64,000 bases of DNA from Pseudomonas violetae (GCF_023072615.1 NZ_JAKNRW010000015.1:1-64000), one strand, 5' to 3'. Positions 17,947-27,135 are shown, counted from the first letter of the stretch. Notes: generated by a model not told the origin, from the letters alone. Numbers and translations: made by a program.

Positions 17947-18459
17947 GTGAAAACAGCTATCACGCTAACGCTTGCGCTGCTGTCGCCTATCAACGCCTGG
18001 GCACAGCTCTCGAACAGCCCGATCCCCGATTTCACGGCGACTGCGCTCACTGGGGAAACAGTCAGCGCCGCCCAACTGATCGGCCAGCCAACGATCCTGA
18101 TCGTCACGCCGAGCACGGACGCCGCAAAGAGCACCCGCCTGTGGGCCGAAGCGCTGCGCAAGAACATCGACCAGACCCGGGTGCGTATCAGAGACGTGCT
18201 CGCGATCGACCTGCCGTTCTTCATGAGCGAGGAAGACGCGATCGGCCGAGCCAAGGAAAAAATTCCGGCGCGCTACCAGGACCAGACCTGGATCTTGAGT
18301 GAGTCGAGCCTCGAAAGCGCTTTGAACATCCCGCGCGACAGTGCCAAGGCATTCGTGTTTGTGCTCGACGCGCAGGGCAACGTCATCGCGCGCGTCGAGG
18401 GCGATCCGAACGACGCCAAAATCATCGAGGTGGAAAAAGCGGTCCGCTCGACCCAGTAG
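17947..18459 (+). CDS. Exported thioredoxin-fold protein without cysteines (copy 1)
   Basis: The GTG at 17947 follows GAGGAGA and gives a 170-residue protein with a cleavable signal peptide (cut expected after the AWA around residue 19-20). The mature part has a redoxin-like layout: an entry IPDFTATALTGETVSAAQLIG, a strand ILIVTPSTDAA where CxxC would be expected, and a strand FVFVLDAQGNVIARVEG near the C-terminus. No cysteine is present anywhere, so it cannot be a dithiol oxidoreductase. It is almost the same as the protein at 36784. The role may be periplasmic binding or protein protection; this is inference. Confidence 0.72.
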   Translation: MKTAITLTLALLSPINAWAQLSNSPIPDFTATALTGETVSAAQLIGQPTILIVTPSTDAAKSTRLWAEALRKNIDQTRVRIRDVLAIDLPFFMSEEDAIGRAKEKIPARYQDQTWILSESSLESALNIPRDSAKAFVFVLDAQGNVIARVEGDPNDAKIIEVEKAVRSTQ

Positions 18460-18493
18460 CCCGACAGCTGCACATCATCTCTGAGGATTCCCG

Positions 18494-19720
18494 ATGGACA
18501 TGACCGACCTTCTGACCACACTGCAAGACACGTTCTTCGACTGGCTCATGCACGGGCTTGGCGGTTTCAGCGGCTGGCAGATCGTCATCTATACGCTTGT
18601 GACGACGCACATCACGATCGCTGCGGTCACGATCTTTCTGCACCGCAGCCAGGCGCATCGCTCAGTCGAACTGAGACCACCGGTTTCACATTTTTTCAGG
18701 TGCTGGCTCTGGCTCACCACCGGCATCGTGACTCGTGAATGGGTTGCGGTGCATAGAAAGCACCATGCAGCCTGCGATACCTCCGAGGACCCGCACAGCC
18801 CCCAGACCCGCGGCATCGCAGTCGTGCTGCTGCGCGGCAGCGAGCTTTATGCAGCCGCCGCGAAGGACCGCCAGATGCTCGACCAGTACGGAGCCGGCAC
18901 GCCAAACGACTGGATCGAGCGAAAACTCTATACGCCGCACAGTTTGTACGGCGTCGGCTTGATGCTAGCGATCGATCTGCTTGCATTTGGAGCGATAGGC
19001 GCAACCGTTTGGGCTGTGCAAATGCTCTGGATCCCGGTCAGTGCCGCCGGCATCGTCAACGGCATCGGCCACTGGTGGGGGGATCGCAACTTCGAGCTCG
19101 CCGACGCAAGCCGCAATATCGTGCCTTGGGGCATCCTGATCGGCGGCGAGGAGTTGCACAACAACCATCACACCTATCCGACTTCGGCGAAGCTGTCGGT
19201 GCGCCGCTATGAGTTTGACCTCGGTTGGGCCTACATTCGCGTCCTCCAAATGCTGGGGCTGGCCACTGTGCGCCGAGGCCAGCCGCAGTTGCGGCTCGGC
19301 TCGGCGCGGCCCGTGGCCGATGCGACCATGCTGAACGCGATCATTGCGAACCGCTACGAGCTCATGGCGAATTACGCAAGGCGTATACAGCGCGTGGCCC
19401 TTGCCGAATGGTTGCGGTTGCGTGCGCAAGGGCACTCAGTCGAGCTTGCGAACCTGCGCAGGGCGCGGCGCTGGTTGCACCGGGACGTGCGCCACATGCC
19501 GACCGCCCGGCAGCGGCAGGCGTCAAGCGCGATTGAACAAAACCAGGTACTTACCGAGCTGGTCACGATGCGCGAACAACTGCGACCGCTGTGGACGCCC
19601 TCGGGCGAATCCGGCGAACAACTCGTAGCTCACCTGCAGGCTTGGCTAAAGAAAGCCGAGGCAAGTGGTAGCGAGACGTTGCACCAGTTCGCGGCGATGC
19701 TGCGGGCGGTCCGCACGTGA
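18494..19720 (+). CDS. Membrane fatty acid desaturase
   Basis: The 408-residue protein has several membrane helices and the three histidine boxes of acyl-CoA or acyl-lipid desaturases: HRSQAHR near residue 50, HRKHH near 90, and HNNHH near 225, which hold the di-iron centre, plus NGIGHWWG. It is longer than typical bacterial delta-9 desaturases by a C-terminal extension of about 130 residues that is rich in arginine and helix-forming residues. It lies 34 bases after the thioredoxin-fold gene and is likely in the same transcript. It would increase membrane unsaturation under cold or other stress. Confidence 0.88.
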   Translation: MDMTDLLTTLQDTFFDWLMHGLGGFSGWQIVIYTLVTTHITIAAVTIFLHRSQAHRSVELRPPVSHFFRCWLWLTTGIVTREWVAVHRKHHAACDTSEDPHSPQTRGIAVVLLRGSELYAAAAKDRQMLDQYGAGTPNDWIERKLYTPHSLYGVGLMLAIDLLAFGAIGATVWAVQMLWIPVSAAGIVNGIGHWWGDRNFELADASRNIVPWGILIGGEELHNNHHTYPTSAKLSVRRYEFDLGWAYIRVLQMLGLATVRRGQPQLRLGSARPVADATMLNAIIANRYELMANYARRIQRVALAEWLRLRAQGHSVELANLRRARRWLHRDVRHMPTARQRQASSAIEQNQVLTELVTMREQLRPLWTPSGESGEQLVAHLQAWLKKAEASGSETLHQFAAMLRAVRT

Positions 19721-19871
19721 GATGCCAGCCCTCCGAAAGCAAGACTTGGACCGATGTAGCGGGACGAACAGCTAGAGCTAGCTTCGGTTCGAAAACTTAA
19801 ACGGTAATGAGGTCTCGTGCAGTGCGTGTCTGGATGCTTAGTCCGAGGCTGACGAGTTGAAGTGAGGCGTC

Positions 19872-21209
19872 GTGCAAACATTGCTGCAGAAGTACTGGTA
19901 TCGACTTAGATCCAGTTTATGGTTCGTGCCAGCGACCATGACCTGCCTGGCCGTGACATTGGCCCTGTGCGCCGTTGCTCTCGACAGGACCGTGACCAAC
20001 GACTGGCTGCAGCTATTGGGCTTGAGTTATTCAGGCGGCGCGGAGGGTGCCAGCCTGCTACTGGGCACCGTGGCGGGGTCGATGATCGCCATCGCCGGGA
20101 CTGTTTTCTCGATGACACTGGTGGCGCTATCGCTCGCCTCGTCCCAGTTGGGCCCGCGCCTGCTGCGCAACTTCATGCGCGATACCGCCAACCAGGTGGT
20201 GCTGGGTACGTTCGTGGCCACGTTTTTGTACTGCCTGATCGTGCTACGCACCATCCGGCGCGCCGACGAAGTTGCATTCGTGCCTCATCTCTCCATCAGC
20301 ATCGGCGTGTTGCTGGCCATTGTCAGCGTTGGGGTGCTGATCTACTTCATCCACCACATCTCAGTCTCGATTCAGGCGGATCAGGTCGTGGCTCGGGTCG
20401 GCCGGGAACTCGATGAAGGTATCGACAGGTTGTTTCCCGGTGACCTTGGTGACCCTGGATCCGAAGCCTCAAGAGCACCAAGCGAAGTCAACCTGCCAGC
20501 CGAGTTCGCGCGCGAGGCATGTCCTGTGGGTGCCCTTGAAGACGGCTATCTCCAGATGATCGATGCTGACACCCTGATGGCGTTGGCCAGCAAAGAAGAT
20601 CTGCTGCTTCGGCTGGAGCGCCGGCCAGGGCACTACCTCGCCAAGGGCAGGGTGATGCTGATGGCCTGGCCCGGGGATCGAGTCACTGAAATCCTTGCCG
20701 GCAAATTGAATGCCGCCTTCGTGCTGGGGAACCAGCGCAGTGCCGCCCAGGATGTCGAGTTTTCTCTCCAACAGTTGGTCGAGATCGCCGTGCGGGCCTT
20801 GTCACCGGGTATCAACGATCCGTTCACGGCGGTCGCCTGCGTGGACCGGCTAGAATCGGCCCTGTGTAACCTGGCCCGACGCGAGATCCCATCCCCCTAT
20901 CGATTCGACGCGCACGGGCAGCTGCGGCTGGTAGCATCGGGGGCCACTTTTGCCGGCATCGTTGATACCGCCTTCAACCAGATCAGGCAAAGCGCTCGAT
21001 CGAACCCGGCCGTGGCAATCCGCATGCTCGATGCCATCGCCCAGATCGCTGGCCATGTGAACTCTGCGCAGCAGGCGACATGTCTCCAGCGCCAGGCCGG
21101 TATGATCGTCAAAGGGGCACGAGAAGCTGTGCCGGAAGCGGAGGATGTGCTCGCCGTCGAAGCGCGCTTCACCACGGCGACACGTGCCCTGCGCGTTTTT
21201 CGCAGCTGA
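19872..21209 (+). CDS. DUF2254 membrane protein
   Basis: The 445-residue protein matches the DUF2254 family: an N-terminal part with four membrane helices (about residues 15-160), including AGTVFSMTLVALSLASSQLGPR, and a soluble C-terminal part with VEIAVRALSPGINDPFTA, the family's best conserved stretch. The gene starts with GTG at 19872. Function is unknown; members sit with stress and ion-transport genes in many proteobacteria. A shrunken copy (its leader joined to its 3' part) follows the second thioredoxin-fold gene at 37355. Confidence 0.85.
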   Translation: MQTLLQKYWYRLRSSLWFVPATMTCLAVTLALCAVALDRTVTNDWLQLLGLSYSGGAEGASLLLGTVAGSMIAIAGTVFSMTLVALSLASSQLGPRLLRNFMRDTANQVVLGTFVATFLYCLIVLRTIRRADEVAFVPHLSISIGVLLAIVSVGVLIYFIHHISVSIQADQVVARVGRELDEGIDRLFPGDLGDPGSEASRAPSEVNLPAEFAREACPVGALEDGYLQMIDADTLMALASKEDLLLRLERRPGHYLAKGRVMLMAWPGDRVTEILAGKLNAAFVLGNQRSAAQDVEFSLQQLVEIAVRALSPGINDPFTAVACVDRLESALCNLARREIPSPYRFDAHGQLRLVASGATFAGIVDTAFNQIRQSARSNPAVAIRMLDAIAQIAGHVNSAQQATCLQRQAGMIVKGAREAVPEAEDVLAVEARFTTATRALRVFRS

Positions 21210-21291
21210 CGCAATGATGCGTCTCGCCATCAACCCCTCACTATGGGCCGGACCGAGCAGAACTCGTCGGCATAAACGGCGTTGGCAGCGA

Positions 21292-22161
21292 TCAGTCGAT
21301 GGCTTTTCGGGAGCCGAATGTCCGGGCGTAGACGCAGGTGAACTCTGCGCCCACCAGCAGGATCTGCGCTGAAAAGTAGACCCAGAGCAGTACCACCACT
21401 AACGAGCCAGCCGCGCCAAAGCCCGACGCTATGTCGCTGCGGCCGATGTAAGCGCCGATCACCACCTTGCCGCCGGTGAAGAGCGAAGCCGCCAGCAATG
21501 CGCCGAGCCACACATCGGACGCTAGGACACGCTGTCGCGGCATAACCTTGTAGATCAGGCCGAAGATGAGCGCCACTAGCATGAAGCCGCCGAGCGCGTC
21601 GCCGGCCTCCACCACCGTCTGCCAGTCGCCAAGCACCGGCTCCAGTTGGCGGCCCACGACAGCCAGCAGCGCACTGGTGACCAGCGACAAGATCAGCAGG
21701 AAGCCCAACGCGAGGACCATACCGAACGCCATCAGGCGTGCGCGCACGACCGAGAACCAGCCTTTCTTGCGCTGCTTCTCAGGCACTCGCCAAATCCGGT
21801 CGAGCGCGTTCTGCAGTTCGGCAAAAACGCTGGTGGCGCCAACGAACAACAGAACCAACCCCACAGCAGTGGCCATCAGTCCCTCGGAGGGCTCGCGTAC
21901 GCTGACCAGCAGGCTCTGGACTGCGCCGGCGCTGCGTTCACCCATCAGGTTCTGTAACTGCGCCTGGATCTCACCGCGAGCGGCGTCTTCACCGAACAGC
22001 AGCCCGGCCATCGAAATTACAACCAGCAGCATCGGTGCCAGCGAGAATATCGTGTAGTAGGCCAGCGCGGCGCCCATGCTTGGCACGTAGTCGTCGAGCC
22101 AAGAGGTCGCGACCTGCTTGGTCAGCCCCCACCAGACGGCGGGCCGGCGGGACAGCGTCAC
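21292..22161 (-). CDS. YihY/BrkB (UPF0761) family membrane protein
   Basis: The 289-residue product has six predicted membrane helices and the YihY/BrkB layout (AALAYYTIFSLAPMLLVVI near the N-terminus; GAAGSLVVVLLWVYFSAQILL near the C-terminus). Once called ribonuclease BN, the family is now regarded as membrane transporters or envelope proteins. It starts with GTG at 22161 and is convergent with the DUF2254 gene and divergent from nhaA. Its place in this block suggests an osmotic or envelope stress role. Confidence 0.87.
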   Translation of the reverse strand: MTLSRRPAVWWGLTKQVATSWLDDYVPSMGAALAYYTIFSLAPMLLVVISMAGLLFGEDAARGEIQAQLQNLMGERSAGAVQSLLVSVREPSEGLMATAVGLVLLFVGATSVFAELQNALDRIWRVPEKQRKKGWFSVVRARLMAFGMVLALGFLLILSLVTSALLAVVGRQLEPVLGDWQTVVEAGDALGGFMLVALIFGLIYKVMPRQRVLASDVWLGALLAASLFTGGKVVIGAYIGRSDIASGFGAAGSLVVVLLWVYFSAQILLVGAEFTCVYARTFGSRKAID

Positions 22162-22525
22162 AGGCGGTCGGTACTGAATAGAATTTCAGTGGTCTTCATA
22201 TCGACTCCTTCGCGGGTGTCTGCGACTAGCTGGTGGGGCAACCGAGCTCGAAGGGCGCACGCCAGCAGTTTCGGCTGCGCCCTGCAAGCGCTTCCTAAAC
22301 CGGAACGGGCAGGCAGCACGCATTGGCGGATGCAAATCAAATACACCCTGCCCCATTTGCGCGAGCGGGTCTGTACGACAGCACACATTCGCCTGTTCGC
22401 TAACGCACCGTATACTGTGCGCGCCGATCGCGATAGGCTGAACGGATGAACACCACACACGCTAATTTGCCGCCAGCAACCCCGCACTGTCGGTTAACAG
22501 GCAGCTTGCATCTGCCCTTGCGACC
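22162..22525. other. Divergent promoter region between yihY-type gene and nhaA
   Basis: These 364 bases separate two divergent genes and must hold both promoters. No clear gene or repeat is visible, and I cannot name a binding site. Confidence 0.4.
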
Positions 22526-23902
22526 ATGAAGCCGGACAGCTTGGTTCGGGACGAGGAACTGCGTGAACGGACGAGCGCCGAGCGCGCGGGCGACCTTGTG
22601 GTGCGGCCGTTTCAGCTGTTCGCACAACGGCAAGCATCCGGAGGCTTGGTCCTGCTGGGCTGCGCCATCCTGGCACTGGCGTGGGCCAACTCGCCGTGGG
22701 CATCAACCTACGAGCAGTTACTGCACGTTCCGCTGAGCATTGCCCTCGGCAATCAGGTGTTGCGCCTGGACCTGCAGCATTGGGTCAACGACGGACTGAT
22801 GGCGATCTTCTTCTTCAGCGTCGGACTTGAAATCAAACGCGAGCTCCTCGTCGGTGAGTTGGCCGAACGCCGAAAGGCCATGTTGCCAATCGTGGCCGCC
22901 GTGGGCGGCATGATACTGCCGGCGCTGATCTATGCCGGGTTCAATTTCGAGGGTGCAGGCGCCAAGGGCTGGGGCATTCCGATGGCCACCGACATTGCCT
23001 TTGCCCTCGGTGCGTTGGCCGTGCTGGGCTCGCGTATCCCCGAACCCCTGAAGGTTTTTCTGGTCGCATTAGCCATCGTCGACGACCTCGGCGCACTGTT
23101 GGTCATTGCGATTTTCTACACTGCGTCGATCGATTGGCGCGGCATCATCGTGATCGTTGCCGTGCTGCTCGCGCTGTGGGTGGCCAACCGCTTCGGGGCC
23201 CGTCGGGGCTCGATCTACCTGCTGCTCGGGCTGGGTTTGTGGGCCGGGTTTTTCATGTCCGGTCTGCACGCGACGCTGGCCGGTGTGCTGACGGCGTTGT
23301 TTGTGCCGGCGCGGGTGAAAATCCTGCCGAGCGCATTACCAAAGGTAATCCACCGTGGCGCCGACAATATCGAAGCCCAGGCCCTCGATAAAGACTCCGA
23401 CGAACTGCATCCCGATCGTGTCGCCATCATCGGCGCGCTCGACAGCAGCCTCAATGCGGCCACCGCACCGCTGCAGCGTTTCGAGCACGTGGTGCAGCCG
23501 TGGGTCACCTACGGCATCCTGCCGATTTTTGGTTTGTTTAATGCCGGGGTCGCAATCGACGCCACGGTGTTGCGCACGCTACCAACCGCTGTGCCACTGG
23601 GCATCATGGTCGGACTGGTGCTCGGCAAATCGGTCGGCATCAGCCTGGCCAGCTGGCTGGCAGTGAAGACTGGACTGGCCGAACTGCCCGAAGGCTCGAC
23701 CTGGCGGCAGCTTATTGGCACCGCCTTCCTGGCCGGTATCGGCTTCACCATGGCGCTGTTCATCAGTAGCCTGGCGTTTCATGACAGCCATTTCGAGCGC
23801 GAAGCGCAACTGGCCATTCTGATCGGTTCATTGCTGGCCGCAGCCATCGGCATCAGCATTCTGCTGACGACGAAGGCAGCTAAGAAACCGGCCGCGCAGT
23901 AA
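22526..23902 (+). CDS. nhaA: Na+/H+ antiporter NhaA (copy 1)
   Basis: The 458-residue protein matches NhaA, which exchanges sodium (or lithium) for protons at alkaline pH in the inner membrane. The pore motifs are visible: WVNDGLMAIFFFSVGLEIKRE and MATDIAFALG, and the paired aspartates in VALAIVDDLGALL that bind the ion. A cytosolic loop (about residues 260-300) is longer than in Escherichia coli NhaA, bringing the length to 458 rather than about 390. The gene is followed, in opposite direction, by a broken thioredoxin-fold copy. It differs clearly from the second NhaA at 37564, so the pair are not recent duplicates. Confidence 0.92.
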   Translation: MKPDSLVRDEELRERTSAERAGDLVVRPFQLFAQRQASGGLVLLGCAILALAWANSPWASTYEQLLHVPLSIALGNQVLRLDLQHWVNDGLMAIFFFSVGLEIKRELLVGELAERRKAMLPIVAAVGGMILPALIYAGFNFEGAGAKGWGIPMATDIAFALGALAVLGSRIPEPLKVFLVALAIVDDLGALLVIAIFYTASIDWRGIIVIVAVLLALWVANRFGARRGSIYLLLGLGLWAGFFMSGLHATLAGVLTALFVPARVKILPSALPKVIHRGADNIEAQALDKDSDELHPDRVAIIGALDSSLNAATAPLQRFEHVVQPWVTYGILPIFGLFNAGVAIDATVLRTLPTAVPLGIMVGLVLGKSVGISLASWLAVKTGLAELPEGSTWRQLIGTAFLAGIGFTMALFISSLAFHDSHFEREAQLAILIGSLLAAAIGISILLTTKAAKKPAAQ

Positions 23903-23931
23903 GAGGTGGCCTGCCAGACCCTTGACGGGCT

Positions 23932-24028
23932 TTAGCGCGGTCGCCGTGAAGTTGGGAATCCGGCAGTCCGACAGCTGTGCTCAGGCGCCGACCGACACAA
24001 GCAGTGCAAGCGTGTTCGATGCTTTCAT
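23932..24028 (-). pseudogene. Broken third copy of the cysteine-free thioredoxin-fold gene
   Basis: Reading leftward from the ATG at 24028, the frame gives a signal-peptide-like start (MKASNTLALLVSVGA), a stop where copies 1 and 2 have W or S, then AQLSDCRIPNFTATAL, which matches the AQLSNSPIPDFTATAL of copy 1. After that the similarity ends. A good AAGGA site precedes the start. The gene is thus cut to its first third and has a nonsense codon. Its position beside nhaA, tail to tail, repeats the arrangement of copy 2 and the second nhaA. Confidence 0.7.
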
Positions 24029-24431
24029 GCCGGTTTTCCTTTTTCCTTTTTGCATTTCGGCGAGAGCGATCCGCTGCGCCGCTAGACGCCGATTAACCCA
24101 GCACCTAAGCGGGACGCGCATTGGGTATCGGCACCGCTGAGCATGGCCAAACTCTGTTCACGCTACCTGCTTGAGTCTGTTCGCTGCCACACAGAGACCG
24201 TGCCGGGACGCACGAACTTGCACAGGGGTCTGCCTTGACGCAAGCACGGTGTGTGCGCCAACGAACAGACGTCAGCCCCTGTGGGCCAGCACATTGGTTG
24301 TATGTCCAACTCATCGCGCCCATCACCGCCAGCGGCTGTCACCTCACCCCCGCTGACGCCCCTGCCACCCACGACTCACCAACGCATCCTGTCGATGCAC
24401 AGTGGTCGCCATCCCGAAAGGAAGACGCACC
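24029..24431. other. Intergenic region between two gene remnants
   Basis: No gene is supported in these 403 bases. It lies between the broken thioredoxin-fold gene and the broken PRC-barrel gene and probably results from several deletions. Confidence 0.4.
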
Positions 24432-24704
24432 ATGTTGCACAGCCAGAAAGACATCGAGAAATGCGTTATCAGTACCGCCAACAGCGACATTGGCCAGGCT
24501 AAAGATATTTACTTCGACGATCACGCCAGGGCTACCCGCTTCCCTCATCGTCGACACGGGGAGTTGATTGTCAGAACGCAAAGTGCTGATCTCGCCCATT
24601 TCTATCAGGCGCTTAATCGGACGCTCAGCGCCAGTCCATGCCCGCACACGCAAGCTGAGCCCTTGTACCAAGCAGCGCCTGGGCACAGTGGCGCCGGCGA
24701 CTAA
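24432..24704 (+). pseudogene. Broken PRC-barrel gene
   Basis: The frame from 24432 gives MLHSQKDIEKCVISTANSDI, which matches the first PRC-barrel domain of the gene at 16703, down to KDIYFDDHARATRF. A one-base shift near 24543 then moves the coding part to another frame, where it continues as LIVDTGS, a stop codon in place of tryptophan, and SERKVLISPISIRRLIG. The linker and second domain are absent. An AAAGGAAG site still precedes the start. It lies just before the PPK2 gene. Confidence 0.75.
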
Positions 24705-24716
24705 AAAGGAAACCAC

Positions 24717-25583
24717 ATGAAAATCGACGCCAATGCATACAAACTCCGTGAAGGCGACGCAGTCGACCTCGGCCTTTGGCCTACCAACGTCAAACCGCTG
24801 TGCAAGTCGAAGAAGAAGTACCACAAAGCGCTGCAAGGCCACGTCGATCGCTTAAGTGACCAGCAACGCATGCTCTATGCGTCTAACCGCCATGCTTTGC
24901 TGCTGGTGTTTCAGGCGATGGACACTGCAGGCAAGGACGGCGCCATCCGCCACGTAATGTCGGGTGTCAACCCGCAAGGCTGCCAGGTATTCAGCTTTCA
25001 GCATCCGAGTGCGCGGGAACTGAAACACGACTTCCTCTGGCGCACCACCCGCGACCTGCCTGAGCGAGGGCGCATCGGCATCTTCAACCGCTCGTATTAC
25101 GAAGAGGTGCTGATCGTGCGCGTGCACAAAAGCCTGCTGCACAGCGAGCGCCTTCCCGATCCGGCTCCCGACGAATCAGTGTGGCACGGTCGTTATCGAT
25201 CGATAGTCGATCTGGAAAGGCATTTGCACGCCAACGGCACGCGCATCGTCAAAGTGTTCCTGCACCTGTCGAAGGAGGAGCAACGCAAGCGCCTGCTGGC
25301 GCGCATTGATGAGCCCGACAAGAATTGGAAGTTCAGCACGGCCGACATCGCCGAGCGCGAGTACTGGGACGCCTACATGCAAGCCTATGGCCATGCCCTG
25401 GCCGCGACCAGTACGGCGGACTCGCCCTGGTTCATCGTGCCGGCCGACGACAAACACAATGCGCGACTGATCGTGTCGCAAATCGTGCTCGATGCATTGG
25501 AAGGTCTGAAGTTGAGTTACCCGGCGGTCAGCGCAGCGCGGCGGCAGGAGCTGAAAACGATTCGAAAACAGCTGGCGAAGTGA
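24717..25583 (+). CDS. ppk2: Polyphosphate kinase 2 (PPK2) family phosphotransferase
   Basis: The 288-residue protein matches the PPK2 family, which moves phosphate between polyphosphate and nucleotides (polyphosphate + ADP or AMP or GDP). The Walker A-like loop AMDTAGKDG and the second motif FNRSYYEEVLIVRVH are intact, and the lid region lies around KEEQRKRLLARIDEPDKNWKF. The length and single domain fit class I or III enzymes; specificity cannot be settled by sight. AAGGAAACC lies before the ATG. In this region it would supply ATP or GTP from polyphosphate under stress and may work with the glucokinase at 33419. Confidence 0.9.
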   Translation: MKIDANAYKLREGDAVDLGLWPTNVKPLCKSKKKYHKALQGHVDRLSDQQRMLYASNRHALLLVFQAMDTAGKDGAIRHVMSGVNPQGCQVFSFQHPSARELKHDFLWRTTRDLPERGRIGIFNRSYYEEVLIVRVHKSLLHSERLPDPAPDESVWHGRYRSIVDLERHLHANGTRIVKVFLHLSKEEQRKRLLARIDEPDKNWKFSTADIAEREYWDAYMQAYGHALAATSTADSPWFIVPADDKHNARLIVSQIVLDALEGLKLSYPAVSAARRQELKTIRKQLAK

Positions 25584-25927
25584 GCACGTGCAGATTCGAT
25601 AGACAGCCTCTCGCAGCCCCCGCTCTGGCGCGCTGACTGTTTCGTTGAACGCTTACACCTAGGTCAATTTAACCAATGCCTTAATCGACCCTCATTAGCA
25701 ACACCAGCATACTTCAGCTTGCGCGCTCTCCCCTGATCTCTAACGTCCCCGTGTCGCTGCGCCAGCAGTTACTCAAGCTAACTCGCATACAGGGTTGGCG
25801 CCGGTTTTCCGCCTGCTGAACCGACCTTTGGTGCTTACGCTTAGAGCCAAGGATTCCATCTATTGAGATGACCTCTCTTGTCGGGCAAACTCCGACTTCC
25901 TCATTGGCCGATAACAGGAGTTTACGG
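25584..25927. other. Intergenic region
   Basis: I see no gene, repeat or clear site in these 344 bases. It must hold the promoter of the small helix-hairpin-helix gene that follows. Confidence 0.4.
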
Positions 25928-26188
25928 ATGCCATTTCCACTGACGGAATACAATGCTTTGTTGGCCCTGAAGGGCGTGGGGCCGGCCGTTATTGGTCGAC
26001 TTGAGCAGATGGGCATTGACTCGCTGGCTGCGCTCAGCGAAGCGAATGTTTGTGACATCCTGGCTCATGCATCGGCGGCCACGGGATCGACTTGCTGGAA
26101 GAATAGCCCCCAAGCTCGGGCCGCTATTATCGCGGCCATTGAGCTTGCGAAAGGCGCGCAGTTGAGCACGTCTGCTACGTATAGCTGA
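25928..26188 (+). CDS. Small helix-hairpin-helix protein
   Basis: The 86-residue protein has a helix-hairpin-helix core (ALKGVGPAVIGRLEQMGIDSLAAL), the fold used for sequence-independent DNA binding in many repair proteins, and a helical C-terminus. CAGGAG lies seven bases before the ATG at 25928; the frame is open further upstream but lacks a ribosome-binding site. It resembles small stand-alone HhH proteins in pseudomonads. It is convergent with the ASCH-domain gene. Role unknown. Confidence 0.72.
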   Translation: MPFPLTEYNALLALKGVGPAVIGRLEQMGIDSLAALSEANVCDILAHASAATGSTCWKNSPQARAAIIAAIELAKGAQLSTSATYS

Positions 26189-26192
26189 TCAC

Positions 26193-26567
26193 CTATTTCA
26201 ATTGGTAAATCGTCTCGGGGAGCAGGAAGTCTACCTCGTAGATACCCCGTGCCGCGCGGACGGTCGCAGGGTGTGTGACTGGTATTAATTCACTCAGCTC
26301 CCACGCCAGCCAGCCGTCCTCGAAATAACTTGCACAGGCCGCTTGCATGTCAGCCAGGACGAATGGGCGTACAGCTTTTACACGCACAATCGCGACGGCT
26401 ATACCGTCAGCGTCTTCGTCACCCTCTTTATGGAGAAATCGTCCGTTTTCGACTATCAGGAGATCTTCGCAAGGATCCAAATCCGGATACCAACGACGAA
26501 CTTCGAGGGTTTTCTCTCCCGAAGCGATTCGACCGCCACTGGGCCGCACAATGGATAGAGCCTTGAT
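26193..26567 (-). CDS. ASCH-domain protein, possibly starting at AUC
   Basis: The protein of about 118-124 residues has the ASCH (PUA-like beta-barrel) layout, with RPSGGRIASGEKTLEVRRW at the N-terminus and a central YFEDGWLAWELSEL. ASCH proteins are thought to bind RNA or modified nucleosides. The first GTG is at 26549, but the likely N-terminus KALSIVRPSG, usual for the family after the first methionine, is in frame upstream, and its first codon is ATC at 26567-26565. AAGGAG is placed six bases before this ATC, and 24 bases before the GTG. I therefore extended the gene to 26567. A mutated ATG is equally possible. Confidence 0.72.
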   Translation of the reverse strand: MKALSIVRPSGGRIASGEKTLEVRRWYPDLDPCEDLLIVENGRFLHKEGDEDADGIAVAIVRVKAVRPFVLADMQAACASYFEDGWLAWELSELIPVTHPATVRAARGIYEVDFLLPETIYQLK

Positions 26568-26573
26568 CGTTAT

Positions 26574-26579
26574 CTCCTT
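26574..26579 (-). promoter_or_regulatory. Ribosome-binding site of the ASCH gene
   Basis: AAGGAG on the minus strand sits six bases before the ATC codon at 26567. This spacing is ideal for ATC and too long for the GTG at 26549, so it decides the start in favour of ATC. Confidence 0.6.
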
Positions 26580-26762
26580 GAATTAGATGTCTGGAAAAAT
26601 CTGGCGGCGACGACTGATGAGCCAACCGCGCCACAGCAGATGTTAAGGCATCGAGATGATTCCGGCTGCACCGACGCGCAGCCAAGGGCAGTACAAACGA
26701 AGACGTGCTCACTCGCAAATTAAACATCCGCAAAAAGGCTTTTGGCGGTTTATCTAGTCGAG

Positions 26763-26912
26763 ACACTGGCCTCGGTGGATGTCATGGTTCACCAATTGGT
26801 GGACCAACTGAAGGGTTGATCTCGCCACCCTCTGCTGGGCATTTCCAACAGCATCATGCTGGCGGAAATTACGGCGAATCGAATGCTGGATCAGATTGAT
26901 CCGCGTGAATAG
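26763..26912 (+). pseudogene. Remnant of a DUF6124-type small protein gene
   Basis: The frame reads TLASVDVMVHQLVDQLKG, a stop at 26817-26819, then SRHPLLGISNSIMLAEITAN followed by RMLDQIDPRE and a stop at 26910. This corresponds to the C-terminal half of DUF6124-type proteins of Pseudomonas, which have SLASASVM, then a LLGIQQVIMLAELAVNRALD-like helix. The N-terminal half is not recognisable and there is an internal stop. A strong terminator follows, consistent with a once functional gene. Confidence 0.6.
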
Positions 26913-26945
26913 GTTCTGGTTACGATAGAAGCCTGTGATTGCTCT

Positions 26946-26975
26946 GCGGTCCCTTTTTGGGACCGCATTTATGCA
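26946..26975 (+). terminator. Rho-independent terminator
   Basis: Perfect 8-bp stem GCGGTCCC with GGGACCGC, five-base T loop, followed by ATTTAT. It lies 34 bases after the DUF6124-like remnant and probably belonged to it. Confidence 0.75.
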
Positions 26976-27135
26976 AGTTCATATGACAAATAGCCGCGCA
27001 AACGGATAGGTCCTTCGGGCCCAGACTAGCCGTCTAGGAAGCGCTCTACGCAAAACAACGAAACGTCTGATATTCCTTCTGTAAGTCCCTCGCTTAGCGT
27101 TCCTGTCCCTGAAATAAAACAAGGACCGACCAGGC

